Source of the DNA: Cytophagales bacterium
GTDB taxonomy: Bacteria > Bacteroidota > Bacteroidia > Cytophagales > Cyclobacteriaceae
NCBI GenBank assembly: GCA_017303805.1
Contig: JAFLBQ010000007.1
Coordinates: 124,001-188,000 of the forward strand
DNA length: 64,000 bases
Direction of reading: 5' to 3'
The position numbers were made by a program, and so were the translations under genes. Shown in pieces: positions 26,481 to 35,537 of the stretch; within the stretch, counting starts at the first letter, position 1, and every line of letters starts with the position of its first letter. Under the pieces are notes generated by a model, which did not search any database, was not told the DNA's origin, and saw only the letters and a list, made by a program, of their open reading frames with translations.

Positions 26481-27962
26481 ATGGAAAAATTTGATCTTGT
26501 TGTAATCGGGGCCGGCCCCTCCGGCTATGCAGCCGCCATGCGGGCTCTCGATTTTAAAAAACGCACCTTGTTAATTGAAAAGAACCGAGTTGGTGGTGCC
26601 GGTGTTACCCATGGTGCGCTCTCTTCAAAAACGTGGTGGGAGTTATCGCGCGAAGCAGCCGCCTTTCGAAAGAATCTGAAGCGGTACAACATTCAGGAAC
26701 CTTCGGTGAGCTTTAAAGAAATTCAGAGCGAAGTTCGTAAGGCAGTAAACGAACGCCTGGGGTTGCTGGAAGAGCACATGCGCGAGTTAAACGCTTCCAA
26801 TTATTCCAACCTGCTGCACTATAAAACAGGGCAGGCGCAACTACTATCTCAGCATGAAATTCAAATTGTAAATGGCACCAGCCAGGAAACCGTTTATGCC
26901 GAAAATATTATCCTGGCAACCGGAAGCCGCCCCCGGTATTTACCCGAGTTACCCATCGATGAAAAGATTGTGCTTACCAGCGAAGGGATTGAAGACCTGG
27001 AAGATTTTCCGGAGAGCATGGTGATAGTAGGAGCCGGGGTAATTGGGTGCGAGTATGCTACCATCTTCAGCGGTTTTGGTCGCACGAAAGTGCACTTGAT
27101 TGACAAAGGCGATAGAATTTTGCCTTTTGAAGATGAGGATGTAGTGCGGATTGTGGAGCGCAACATGGAAAATAATGGGGTATTGATTCATCGGAACTCG
27201 CGGCTGATTGAGATGAAGATTGTAAACAACCGCGTGGAGTACGAGTTGGAATATACCGATGGCAGCCGTAATACCTTTAATGTTGAAAAGGCGCTGGTAT
27301 CAGTAGGGCGTGTAGCCAATATTGAAGATTTGTGGAGCGACAAAGTGGGGATTAATATTACCAAAAGAGGAATTGATAATAACGATACCCAAACCAATGT
27401 AACTAATATTTATGCCGTAGGCGATTTAACAGCCGACATCTCTCTGGTGAATGTGGGTGAGTTGGAGGGGCGGTATGCAGTGGAGCGCATCTTTGGTAAA
27501 CCCGATCGGAAGCTGGTGTACGAGAACATCAGCACCATTATGTTTTTGAGTCCGGAGGTAGCCGGTGTTGGAATGAATGAAATACAGGCCCGCGAAAAGG
27601 GGATAGACTACAAAGTAGTTACCCTGGAATACAGCACCATTAGCCGGGCTATAGCCAAGCGCAACACGCAAGGGTTTATAAAGTTGTTGGTTACGTGCGA
27701 TGAGCACATGAAAATTTTAGGGATGAAAGTGGTAGGCTTGCATGCAAGCAGTGCCATTCAGGCGGTGGCTGTTCTAATCAGCATGGATAAAGGGATTGAA
27801 GAATTGGCGGAGTGTGTACATCCGCACCCCAGCATTACCGAGGGGATTCAGGAGTGTGTGCGAATGTTAATGGGCAAATCGCTGCTGAAGCCGGCTGCGC
27901 TGCGCGGCAAATTATCGTGCCGTACCTGTATTAAAGGTGAGTATTGCGATATAATTTTTTAG
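26481..27962 (+). CDS. Lipoamide-dehydrogenase-like flavoprotein lacking the redox-active cysteine pair
   Basis: The protein (493 residues from this ATG) has the full two-dinucleotide-binding fold: the FAD motif VVIGAGPSGYAAA, the NAD(P) motif VIVGAGVIGCEYATIF, the ATGSRPR block, IYAVGDLTADISLVNVGE and the C-terminal dimer domain with HPHPSITEG. The place normally occupied by GGTCLNVGCIPSK reads GGAGVTHGALSSK (residues 38-50), so both active-site cysteines are missing (Gly41, Ala46). A C-terminal tail adds CRTCIKGEYC. It may act like the soluble transhydrogenase group or use the tail cysteines; the substrate is unknown. An upstream in-frame ATG adds twelve residues but breaks the usual N-terminus. 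Confidence 0.88.
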   Translation: MEKFDLVVIGAGPSGYAAAMRALDFKKRTLLIEKNRVGGAGVTHGALSSKTWWELSREAAAFRKNLKRYNIQEPSVSFKEIQSEVRKAVNERLGLLEEHMRELNASNYSNLLHYKTGQAQLLSQHEIQIVNGTSQETVYAENIILATGSRPRYLPELPIDEKIVLTSEGIEDLEDFPESMVIVGAGVIGCEYATIFSGFGRTKVHLIDKGDRILPFEDEDVVRIVERNMENNGVLIHRNSRLIEMKIVNNRVEYELEYTDGSRNTFNVEKALVSVGRVANIEDLWSDKVGINITKRGIDNNDTQTNVTNIYAVGDLTADISLVNVGELEGRYAVERIFGKPDRKLVYENISTIMFLSPEVAGVGMNEIQAREKGIDYKVVTLEYSTISRAIAKRNTQGFIKLLVTCDEHMKILGMKVVGLHASSAIQAVAVLISMDKGIEELAECVHPHPSITEGIQECVRMLMGKSLLKPAALRGKLSCRTCIKGEYCDIIF

Positions 27963-27964
27963 CC

Positions 27965-28519
27965 ATGTCGCGGATTATACTATTCGGAGTTGCCATTGTA
28001 ATCCTGGGCTCGTGTTCAATCGAAAAACTGTATTCTGTAAAGCAAACTCAAAAAAATTCTGGTTTTGAACAGGTTAATTTTAACGACCTCTTACAACGCT
28101 ATATGTACAAACCAGAAGGTACTAATTCCATCGAAGGAGTATATGCCGTTTCGGTAGTGGTGTTGCGCAAAGGCAAGCCATTTCTTTCATCGGTTGAACG
28201 TGAAAAAATTGTTGATCGAAAAGAAAACTATGGTACCGTTGCCATTCTACGCGATCCTAACAATGCCAGCCGGGAGTACCTCGAAATTTCGCTTGAGAAA
28301 ACCCAGCTATCAGCGTATGCAGTGCGTGGAGAGTTTACGAAACTGGCAGAATCAAACTTGTTGATTTACCGCCACTTTGAACCACGCCAACAAGTGATTA
28401 CCTATACATTTACGTACGATAGTCAAAAGGATATTCTCGAAGGTGTTCGGAAGGAGAATTCGGGAAATTCGGAATTTACCTACACGCTTACCTACGTAAA
28501 ACTTCATCCCAAGCGCTAA
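27965..28519 (+). CDS. Hypothetical lipoprotein
   Basis: The protein (184 residues from this ATG) starts with a lipoprotein signal (LFGVAIVILGSCSIEKLY). No family was recognised. The body is rich in beta-forming residues and includes DPNNASREYLEISLEKTQLSA and a final FTYTLTYVKLHPKR. The gene begins two bases after the stop of the flavoprotein, so they are probably cotranscribed, and it meets the nitroreductase tail to tail without any spacing. Confidence 0.65.
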   Translation: MSRIILFGVAIVILGSCSIEKLYSVKQTQKNSGFEQVNFNDLLQRYMYKPEGTNSIEGVYAVSVVVLRKGKPFLSSVEREKIVDRKENYGTVAILRDPNNASREYLEISLEKTQLSAYAVRGEFTKLAESNLLIYRHFEPRQQVITYTFTYDSQKDILEGVRKENSGNSEFTYTLTYVKLHPKR

Positions 28520-29206
28520 TTAATACTCAACCAATACAGCTTTTAGGTTCTTTCGCTTTAAGCGAGGTACCCACGTTTCTGCATTCGGGTACCCAACCGG
28601 TATGAGTAAGAAAGGCTTTTCATTAGCCGGGCGTTTCAGAATATCCGATAGAAAGTTCATGGGGCTGGGTGTATGTGTTAAGGCTACCAGTCCGGCATGA
28701 TGGATGGCCGTTAATAAAAAGCCACAGGCCAGGCCAACAGATTCAGTTACGTAGTAATTATTCTTTTTAGTGCCATCAGGTTTTACTTCGTACGAATGTT
28801 TAAAAACAATTATCAGATAGGGAGCAGTTTCAAGAAACGGTTTGTTCCAATCGGTTTGTAATGGCTTAATGGCATCCAGCCATTCTTCACTCATGCGATT
28901 TTCATAACTCTCCCGTTCTTCTTTCTCAGCTGCTATCCGGATTTGCTTCTTTAGATTGAGGTCTTTCACAACGCAGAACGTCCACGGTTGCTTGTGTGCA
29001 CCGGATGGCGCGCTGGAGGCGGCTCGAATAAGATTTCTGATTACTGCGGCCGGCACCGGCTTATCCGAAAACTCCCGCACGGTACGCCTCGCATTAATTT
29101 TTTCGAAATAAGTTTTACTGCGCTTCAGCAATTCAGTTTCTGAAAATGATTTGGTTTGAAAGCGTTCAAACTTAAAGCCGTTAACCGTTTTGAATTGGGC
29201 CTTCAT
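28520..29206 (-). CDS. Nitroreductase family protein (FMN-dependent)
   Basis: The 228-residue protein has the nitroreductase signatures RRTVREFSDKPVP, AASSAPSGAHKQPWTF and, near the end, KPFLLIPVGYPN. These enzymes bind FMN as dimers and reduce nitro, quinone or halogenated compounds with NAD(P)H. The N-terminal 35 residues and the block YVTESVGLACGFLLTAIHHAGL match the iodotyrosine-deiodinase-like branch better than the NfsA/NfsB branch; this assignment is an impression only. It lies 27 bp downstream of hisIE and may be the last gene of the his transcript. Confidence 0.87.
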   Translation of the reverse strand: MKAQFKTVNGFKFERFQTKSFSETELLKRSKTYFEKINARRTVREFSDKPVPAAVIRNLIRAASSAPSGAHKQPWTFCVVKDLNLKKQIRIAAEKEERESYENRMSEEWLDAIKPLQTDWNKPFLETAPYLIIVFKHSYEVKPDGTKKNNYYVTESVGLACGFLLTAIHHAGLVALTHTPSPMNFLSDILKRPANEKPFLLIPVGYPNAETWVPRLKRKNLKAVLVEY

Positions 29207-29233
29207 AAAGAGTAAATTAATTTTTTTGGATAT

Positions 29234-29833
29234 TCAGGAATGCCGGGCTTTCAAAACAGCTATTACATCTTTTAACGTATAACCTTTGGCTGTAAGCAAT
29301 ACCAGGTAATGGTACATTAAGTCCGCTGCTTCGCCTAAAAACAATTCGCGATTATTATCTTTTGCTTCGATAACCAATTCAACGGCTTCTTCACCTACTT
29401 TCTGTGCAATTTTGTTGATGCCGGCATCCAGCAATTGATTGGTATAAGAACCAACCTTAGGAGTTGATTTTCTTTTTTGAATGATGTTCTCCAAAAATTC
29501 CAAGCCCTCACTTTGGTTCGTCTCATTGAAGCACGTGTCGGTGCCTGTATGGCAAGCCGGGCCATGAGCCTTTACCTTAAAAAGCAGGGTGTCCTGATCG
29601 CAATCTTGCGTAACCTCAACCAGCGTAAGAAAGTTGCCCGAAGTTTCGCCTTTGGTCCACAGCCTTTTTTTAGACCTGCTATAGAAGGTAAGTTTTTTTT
29701 CGGCAAGGGTTTTAGTAAGCGCTTCGGTATTCATAAAGGCCAGCATGAGTACCTTATTAGTCTGAAAATCCTGCACCACGCAGGGTACAAGTCCGTTCAG
29801 TTTATCGAAGTTTACATTCGTGGGGTCGATCAT
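29234..29833 (-). CDS. hisIE: Bifunctional phosphoribosyl-AMP cyclohydrolase / phosphoribosyl-ATP pyrophosphatase
   Basis: The 199-residue protein fuses two enzymes of histidine synthesis. The N-terminal HisI part has LMLAFMNTEAL, LWTKGETSG and the zinc-binding VTQDCDQDTLLFKV and GPACHTGTDTCF. The C-terminal HisE part has VGEEAVELVIEAKD and GEAADLMYHYLVLL. It carries out steps two and three of the pathway. It is the last his gene of the operon, eight bases downstream of hisF. Confidence 0.97.
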   Translation of the reverse strand: MIDPTNVNFDKLNGLVPCVVQDFQTNKVLMLAFMNTEALTKTLAEKKLTFYSRSKKRLWTKGETSGNFLTLVEVTQDCDQDTLLFKVKAHGPACHTGTDTCFNETNQSEGLEFLENIIQKRKSTPKVGSYTNQLLDAGINKIAQKVGEEAVELVIEAKDNNRELFLGEAADLMYHYLVLLTAKGYTLKDVIAVLKARHS

Positions 29834-29840
29834 AAAATAA

Positions 29841-30596
29841 TCAGGTTCGTACGGGGATGTTGTAATTTTTAAGGTACGATTTTAAATCCGGAACGGAAAG
29901 TTCACCGAAATGAAAAAGCGAGGCTGCCAGCGCTGCATCCGCTTTTCCGAGGGTAAATGCGTGTAGAAAATGTTCTTTGGTTCCGGCCCCACCCGAAGCA
30001 ATTACCGGAATCTGTAACAACTCGTTAAGCTTGGCCAGCGGATCGGTTGCAAAGCCCTGCCTGGTACCATCGTGATCCATGCTGGTGAACAAAATTTCTC
30101 CTGCCCCGCGTTCCTGCCCTTCACGCGCCCAGGAGAAAAGTTTTTTATCGGTGGGCTTGCTGCCTCCATGGGTGTGTACAATCCATTGATTGATAAGCTT
30201 GCGGGCGTCAATGGCCAGCACCACGAACTGTGAACCAAAAGCCTTTACCAGTTCATCAATAAGTTGTGGGTTGCGAACAGCTGCAGAGTTAATGCTCACT
30301 TTGTCGGCCCCGGCCTCCAATAAGGGCGCTACATCGGCCACCGAACTAATACCACCGCCTACGGTAAAGGGAATGTTTACATGGCGCGCAATTTCGCGCA
30401 CCAGCGTAGCAAATGTTTTACGGTTTTCGGTAGTGGCGGCAATATCCAGAAACACCAGTTCATCGGCACCCTGGCTTGCATACGATGCTCCCAGTTCTAC
30501 GGGGTCGCCTGCATCGCGGATATTTACAAAGTTAACACCCTTAACGGTGCGGCCATCTTTTATGTCGAGGCAGGGAATAATTCGCTTGGTAAGCAA
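29841..30596 (-). CDS. hisF: Imidazole glycerol phosphate synthase, cyclase subunit
   Basis: HisF (251 residues) is a (beta/alpha)8 barrel that uses ammonia from HisH to form imidazole glycerol phosphate and AICAR from PRFAR. It begins [23 protein letters not shown] with the catalytic Asp, has [10 protein letters not shown], the second catalytic Asp in [23 protein letters not shown] and the phosphate loop IASGGAG. The partner HisH lies two genes upstream, with hisA between. Confidence 0.97.
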   Translation of the reverse strand: MLTKRIIPCLDIKDGRTVKGVNFVNIRDAGDPVELGASYASQGADELVFLDIAATTENRKTFATLVREIARHVNIPFTVGGGISSVADVAPLLEAGADKVSINSAAVRNPQLIDELVKAFGSQFVVLAIDARKLINQWIVHTHGGSKPTDKKLFSWAREGQERGAGEILFTSMDHDGTRQGFATDPLAKLNELLQIPVIASGGAGTKEHFLHAFTLGKADAALAASLFHFGELSVPDLKSYLKNYNIPVRT

Positions 30597-30606
30597 GGCA
30601 GTGTTG

Positions 30607-31329
30607 TTAAGAGTTTTGAAAAGCTTTAAGATCGTCCAGCTTTATTTTGCCTTCGTAAATTGCTTTGCCAATTATTACGGCATACACTTTAGCATACTTT
30701 AATTCTTTCAGATCGTCCAGGTTGGCCACACCACCGCTGGCTACTACTTTAAGTGCGGGAAAGCGTTTAATCAACTTTTTATACAAACCGATGTTGGGGC
30801 CATTCAATGTTCCATCGGTTTCGATGTCGGTACACGTAAGGTATTCCAACCCTTCTTGTTCAAACCTGCTCACCAAATCAAACAATCTGAATTTCGAATC
30901 TTCCAACCACCCGTTAATAGCTACATTTTCACCTTTTACATCGGCACTTAAAATAAAATTTTCGGTACCGAATTTCTTTAGCCATTTGCTAAACGTATCA
31001 GGGTCTTTTACGGCAAGGCTGCCCACGTTAATTTGATGTACGCCTAACTCAAGCAGTTGCTCAACTTCGGACTCTGTTTTTACGCCTCCTCCAAAATCAA
31101 CACTTAACGCAGTTTTTTCTTGTATTTCGCGCACCACATCCCAGTTTACCACATGCCCTTCGCGGGCGCCATCCAAATCCACCAAGTGGAGGCAATCCAA
31201 ATCGGCATCCTGAAATTCCAGCGCTACCTCTACCGGATCTTCCCGATAGATTTTCTTCTTACCAAAGTCGCCTTGCGTAAGCCGAACACACTTACCATCA
31301 ATAATGTCGATTGCAGGAATGATGCGCAT
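30607..31329 (-). CDS. hisA: ProFAR isomerase (HisA)
   Basis: HisA (240 residues) is a TIM barrel that isomerises ProFAR to PRFAR in step four of histidine synthesis. The N-terminal block [19 protein letters not shown] holds the catalytic Asp, and [37 protein letters not shown] and VVASGGV are clear family motifs. The gene follows hisH by only two bases, so translation is likely coupled. Confidence 0.97.
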   Translation of the reverse strand: MRIIPAIDIIDGKCVRLTQGDFGKKKIYREDPVEVALEFQDADLDCLHLVDLDGAREGHVVNWDVVREIQEKTALSVDFGGGVKTESEVEQLLELGVHQINVGSLAVKDPDTFSKWLKKFGTENFILSADVKGENVAINGWLEDSKFRLFDLVSRFEQEGLEYLTCTDIETDGTLNGPNIGLYKKLIKRFPALKVVASGGVANLDDLKELKYAKVYAVIIGKAIYEGKIKLDDLKAFQNS

Positions 31330-31331
31330 TG

Positions 31332-31916
31332 CTAATGCTGATTTAGAAATGAAGTTAAAATTTTTTCGCCTGCTTTTGCAGATTTTTCCGGATGAAATTG
31401 AACCGCATAAAAATTATCTTTTTTGAGGGCCGCACTAAAAGGCAAGGTATAGTCGGTAATGGCAGCCGTAGCTGCATTTGCCGGCACATAGTAGCTGTGC
31501 ACAAAATAAACAAACGCTCCGCTTAGCGAATCGGGTATCCAGCTTTGAGTAGGTGTTAGTGAATTCCAACCCATGTGCGGTACCTTTTCGTTGTTGCGCG
31601 GCTGAAATCGTTTTACCGTTTGATCAAAAATACCAATGCAGGGCGTGTCATTTTCTTCGGAGTAGGTGCAGAGCAACTGCATGCCCAAACAGATTCCCAA
31701 CACGGGTTGCTTCAAATCTTTAATTACCAGATCCAACTTTTTGTCTTTCAGATAGCGCATGGTAGTGCTTGCCTCGCCAACGCCTGGAAAAATTACCTTA
31801 TCGGCTTTCCGGATTTCTTCCGCATTGTCGGTAATGATAAACGGAACATCCAGTCGCTCCAAAGCAAATGCTACTGAACGAATATTGCCTGCGTTGTATT
31901 TTATAACAGAGATCAT
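31332..31916 (-). CDS. hisH: Imidazole glycerol phosphate synthase, glutaminase subunit
   Basis: HisH (194 residues) is a class I glutamine amidotransferase that supplies ammonia to HisF. The catalytic Cys is C76 in LGICLGMQLLC, and the His-Glu pair is in AVQFHPEKS near the C-terminus. YNAGNIRSV and FPGVGEAS are further family blocks. Unlike the rest of the operon it is separated from the gene upstream (hisB) by 120 bp, filled by a period-7 repeat tract. Confidence 0.97.
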   Translation of the reverse strand: MISVIKYNAGNIRSVAFALERLDVPFIITDNAEEIRKADKVIFPGVGEASTTMRYLKDKKLDLVIKDLKQPVLGICLGMQLLCTYSEENDTPCIGIFDQTVKRFQPRNNEKVPHMGWNSLTPTQSWIPDSLSGAFVYFVHSYYVPANAATAAITDYTLPFSAALKKDNFYAVQFHPEKSAKAGEKILTSFLNQH

Positions 31917-31917
31917 C

Positions 31918-32030
31918 TTGGGGTTGGTGGGGTTGCTGGCTTCTGGTTGCTGGTTGCTGGTTACTGGTTACTGGTTACTTGTTACTTGTTACTTGTTACT
32001 GAATACTGATTACTACTTACTCAAATGCCT
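31918..32030. repeat. Period-7 intergenic tract (locus B, inside the his operon)
   Basis: The plus strand reads as consecutive 7-mers: TGGTTGC twice, TGGTTAC three times, TTGTTAC three times, then TGAATAC, TGATTAC and TACTTAC. It is the clearest of the five such tracts and fills the whole hisB-hisH spacer. Confidence 0.85.
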
Positions 32031-32036
32031 AGACTT

Positions 32037-33158
32037 CTAAATAACTCCCTTCGTACTGGGTAATTCATCATTAAACGGATCTTTTCTTACCGCCATTTTA
32101 ATTGCTTTGGCAAATGCTTTAAAGATTGATTCAATTTTATGATGCTCGTTGCTTCCCTCGGCTTTTATGTTCAGGTTACAGCGGGCTGCATCCGAAAAAG
32201 ATTTAAAGAAGTGATAAAACATTTCGGTGGGCATCTCGCCAATTTTTTCCCTTTTAAATTCAGCATCCCACACCAACCAGGGCCGACCACCAAAATCAAT
32301 GGCCACTTGCGCAAGGCAATCATCCATGGGGAGGCAGAAGCCATAGCGCTCAATACCTTTTTTATCAGCCAAAGCTTTGGCAAAAGCTTCGCCCAAGGCC
32401 AAGGCTGTATCTTCAATAGTATGATGTTCGTCAATATGCAAATCGCCTTTTACGGCTATATCCAGATCAATTAATCCATGCCGCGCCAATTGATCCAGCA
32501 TGTGATCGTAAAATCCTAAGCCTGTACTGATTTTTGATTTGCCGGTACCATTCAGGTTAACAGAGATGGCGATGTCTGTTTCTTTTGTGGTTCTGCGAAT
32601 GGTTGCCTGGCGTGCCGGAATAATGGCTTCATAAATCTCTCTCCATTTCGTTGTGGTTAGTACACAAGATTCGGTTAATTTTTTTTCCCTTAGGAGTGGT
32701 GTGAGCGAACCATCGTTAAGAAGAATACCTTTTGCGCCCAGGTTTTTAGCAAGTTCGATGTCGGTAACCCGATCGCCAATTACAAATGAGTTGGCCAGAT
32801 CATAATCGTTTTTAAAATATTCGGTAAGCATTCCGACACCCGGTTTACGGGTAGGCTTATTTTCCTGTGGCAGCGAACGGTCCACATGCACGGCAGTGAA
32901 ATGAATTTCTTCACCAGCCAACGTGTTAATCACAAGATTTTGAACTGGCCAAAAAGTTTCTTCCGGAAAGGAGGCGGTGCCCAGCCCATCCTGGTTGGTA
33001 ACCATTACTAATTCGTATGCGGTTTCGCGCGCTATGCGCCCCAGCCAGGTAAACACACCAGGTATAAATTTTACTTTACTCAGGCTGTCTATCTGTGGGT
33101 CATCGGCTGGCTCAACAATCAATGTACCATCCCGGTCTATAAAAAGTACTTTCTTCAT
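32037..33158 (-). CDS. hisB: Bifunctional histidinol-phosphatase / imidazoleglycerol-phosphate dehydratase
   Basis: The 373-residue protein joins two enzymes. The N-terminal HAD phosphatase shows [13 protein letters not shown] (nucleophile Asp) and VTNQDGLG. The C-terminal dehydratase shows the metal-binding motifs [38 protein letters not shown] and [11 protein letters not shown]. The fusion is the same as in Escherichia coli and is usual in Bacteroidota. Its start overlaps the end of hisC by four bases. Confidence 0.97.
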   Translation of the reverse strand: MKKVLFIDRDGTLIVEPADDPQIDSLSKVKFIPGVFTWLGRIARETAYELVMVTNQDGLGTASFPEETFWPVQNLVINTLAGEEIHFTAVHVDRSLPQENKPTRKPGVGMLTEYFKNDYDLANSFVIGDRVTDIELAKNLGAKGILLNDGSLTPLLREKKLTESCVLTTTKWREIYEAIIPARQATIRRTTKETDIAISVNLNGTGKSKISTGLGFYDHMLDQLARHGLIDLDIAVKGDLHIDEHHTIEDTALALGEAFAKALADKKGIERYGFCLPMDDCLAQVAIDFGGRPWLVWDAEFKREKIGEMPTEMFYHFFKSFSDAARCNLNIKAEGSNEHHKIESIFKAFAKAIKMAVRKDPFNDELPSTKGVI

Positions 33159-34186
33159 AAGGCGCCAAGTTCGCGGATTAATATTTGATTTTCCTCCAAA
33201 GTTCCTACTGTTATTCGCAGGCAGTTATTGCATAGTATTACAGTGGACCGATCGCGTACAATTATTCCCCGGTCAACCAGTTTGTGGTAAACTAAGGCTG
33301 CATCTTTAATTTGCACCAGCAAAAAATTGGCGGCCGAAGGATAGACCTGAAGCACGATGGGGATCTTTTGCAATTCATTTTCAAGCCGCGTTCGTTCAGC
33401 AATTATCTGCTTAACCCATTCGTTTTTTTGAGCTTCCTGGCTTAGCGCCTCCATGGCCACCTGTTGCGATAATAGACTTATGTTGTAGGGTGGCTTAATC
33501 TTATTCAGTACCTGAACAATTTCTTTTGATGCAAAGCAAATTCCCAACCGGATGGCGGCAAGCCCCCAAGCCTTAGACAACGTTTGAAGGATAACCAAAT
33601 TTGGATATTGGCTGAGATCCGGCACAAAACCCGCGTGCTGTGTGAAGTCAATGTAGGCCTCATCTACAATTACAAGCCCGGTAAAGTCTTTTAGAATTTT
33701 CTTTACAGTAGAATCCGATAGCAAATTTCCGGAAGGATTATTCGGACTGCATAAGAAAATTAGTTTTGTGTTGGCATTGCAGGCGGCCAAGGTCTGTGCT
33801 GCATCCAGGTCAAACTGATCGGTTAGCGCTACGGACTTTATAGCCACATTGTTGATGTTGGCGCTCACCGAGTACATGCCATACGTAGGCTGGGGGATAA
33901 CCACATTATCCACTCCGGGTTCGCAGAACGCACGAATCAGTAAGTCGATAGGTTCATCGCTGCCGTTGCCTAGAAAAATATTTTCAACATCAACGTGTTT
34001 TATTTTACTGAGTTTAGTCTTGAGTTCGATCTGATGCGGATCGGGGTAGCGATTGTAGCCCGTTGGGTAGGGATTTTCATTCGCATCCAGATAGACTGAA
34101 GCTTGCCCCTTAAACTCATCGCGTGCAGACGAATAAGGCTTTAGGTTCAAAACATTTTTTCTTACTAACTGATTTATGTCGAACAT
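33155..34186 (-). CDS. hisC: Histidinol-phosphate aminotransferase
   Basis: HisC (343 residues) is a PLP-dependent class I/II aminotransferase that makes histidinol phosphate with glutamate as donor. Visible motifs are [45 protein letters not shown] and the PLP lysine in [16 protein letters not shown]. The gene overlaps hisB by four bases. Upstream it is separated from hisD by 74 bp holding another period-7 tract. Confidence 0.97.
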   Translation of the reverse strand: MFDINQLVRKNVLNLKPYSSARDEFKGQASVYLDANENPYPTGYNRYPDPHQIELKTKLSKIKHVDVENIFLGNGSDEPIDLLIRAFCEPGVDNVVIPQPTYGMYSVSANINNVAIKSVALTDQFDLDAAQTLAACNANTKLIFLCSPNNPSGNLLSDSTVKKILKDFTGLVIVDEAYIDFTQHAGFVPDLSQYPNLVILQTLSKAWGLAAIRLGICFASKEIVQVLNKIKPPYNISLLSQQVAMEALSQEAQKNEWVKQIIAERTRLENELQKIPIVLQVYPSAANFLLVQIKDAALVYHKLVDRGIIVRDRSTVILCNNCLRITVGTLEENQILIRELGAL

Positions 34187-34189
34187 ACT

Positions 34190-34258
34190 ATGGGTTTCTC
34201 TGGTTTCTGGTTTCTTGTCTCTGGTTACTAGCTACTGGTTACTGAATACCAATCACTA
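34190..34258. repeat. Period-7 intergenic tract (locus C, inside the his operon)
   Basis: The plus strand reads as 7-mers CTGGTTT, CTTGTCT, CTGGTTA, CTAGCTA, CTGGTTA, CTGAATA. It is related in sequence to the tract between hisB and hisH and fills the hisD-hisC spacer. Confidence 0.7.
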
Positions 34259-34260
34259 CG

Positions 34261-35535
34261 CTAATCCAACCTCACCCTCACCGCTTGTGCATGGGCTTTC
34301 AATTGCTCGGCCTCCGCCATGGTTTCCACTATCGGGCCAATAACCTGCAAACCTGCCTTTGTAATTTCTTGTACCGTTATGTATTTGGTAAAGCTTTCAA
34401 GCGATACGCCCCCAAATGCTTTGGCAAATCCGTTGGTGGGCAAGGTATGATTGGTGCCGGAGGCATAGTCACCCACAGCCTCAGGTGTAAAGGCACCTAA
34501 AAATATGGAGCCGGCATTTACTATCTGGGCTTCAATTTCTTTGTTGTTGCTGGTGTTTAAGATAAGGTGTTCGGGGGCATAGGCATTTACAAATGCTATG
34601 AGCGCTGTTTCTGAATCAAACCGAACTGCTAAGCTGTTGCTCAGCGCTTCTTGCGCCAGGTCTTTGCGCGGAAGGCCTTCAAGTTGTTTGTTCACTTCGG
34701 CCTGTACTTTATCTAAAATGGTTTGGGTGGTGGCTGTTAGCACTACCTGGCTGTCGGCCCCATGCTCGGCTTGCGAAAGTAAGTCGGCAGCCACATAAGC
34801 CGCATTGGCCGCGTCATCGGCAATTACCAACACTTCCGAGGGGCCTGCGGGCATGTCAATGGCAATGCCTTGTTGACTTACAATTTGCTTGGCTTTGGTT
34901 ACATATTGATTGCCGGGCCCAAAAATTTTACTCACCTGGGGTATGGATTCCGTACCGTAGGCCATGGCTGCAATTGCCTGGGCACCGCCTGCCTTAAATA
35001 TTTTTGTTATTCCCGTTAACTCGGCAGCAAATAAAATGGCGGCATTGATTGATCCGTTCTTATCAGGAGGCGTGCAGAGTACAACTTCGGTACAGCCGGC
35101 TAAACGCGCGGGTATGCCCAGCATTAACACGGTGGAGAATAAAGGTGCTGTTCCGCCTGGAATGTAAATACCAACCTTTTGAATAGGCGTGGCCTTGCGC
35201 CAGCAGGTAACACCCGGCATGGTTTCTATTTTTTCAATGCTGCGTTGTTGTGCTGCATGAAAAAGCTCAAGATTTTTTGAAGCTGTAAGAATGGCTGCTT
35301 TAAGTTCGGTGCTCAACATTTTTGAGGCGCTGGCAATTTCTGCTTTCGATACCTGCAACGATTCCACCACCGCACCATCAAATTTTTGAGTAAACTCTTT
35401 CAGTGCTGCATCGCCCGATTTGCGTACGCGCTCCAGAATATTGGTTACGCTGCTTTCAAGGAAGTCAAGCTCGAGTTGGGGTCTGGTACACAACTGCGGC
35501 CACTCGCTTACTGCCGGGTTAACAAGGTACTTCAT
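34261..35535 (-). CDS. hisD: Histidinol dehydrogenase
   Basis: HisD (424 residues) carries out the last two oxidations to histidine with NAD+ and zinc. Family blocks seen are VGIYIPGGTAPLFSTVLMLG, FGPGNQYVTKAKQ, DMPAGPSEVLVIAD, LLSQAEHGADSQ (zinc ligands), NAYAPEHLIL with catalytic Glu-His, and GAFTPEAVGDYASGTNHTLP. The gene follows hisG by two bases. Confidence 0.97.
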   Translation of the reverse strand: MKYLVNPAVSEWPQLCTRPQLELDFLESSVTNILERVRKSGDAALKEFTQKFDGAVVESLQVSKAEIASASKMLSTELKAAILTASKNLELFHAAQQRSIEKIETMPGVTCWRKATPIQKVGIYIPGGTAPLFSTVLMLGIPARLAGCTEVVLCTPPDKNGSINAAILFAAELTGITKIFKAGGAQAIAAMAYGTESIPQVSKIFGPGNQYVTKAKQIVSQQGIAIDMPAGPSEVLVIADDAANAAYVAADLLSQAEHGADSQVVLTATTQTILDKVQAEVNKQLEGLPRKDLAQEALSNSLAVRFDSETALIAFVNAYAPEHLILNTSNNKEIEAQIVNAGSIFLGAFTPEAVGDYASGTNHTLPTNGFAKAFGGVSLESFTKYITVQEITKAGLQVIGPIVETMAEAEQLKAHAQAVRVRLD

Positions 35536-35537
35536 AA

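Noticed and set aside
31918-32030. CRISPR array
   Set aside because: The units are 7 bp with no unique spacers; it is a simple tandem repeat tract.
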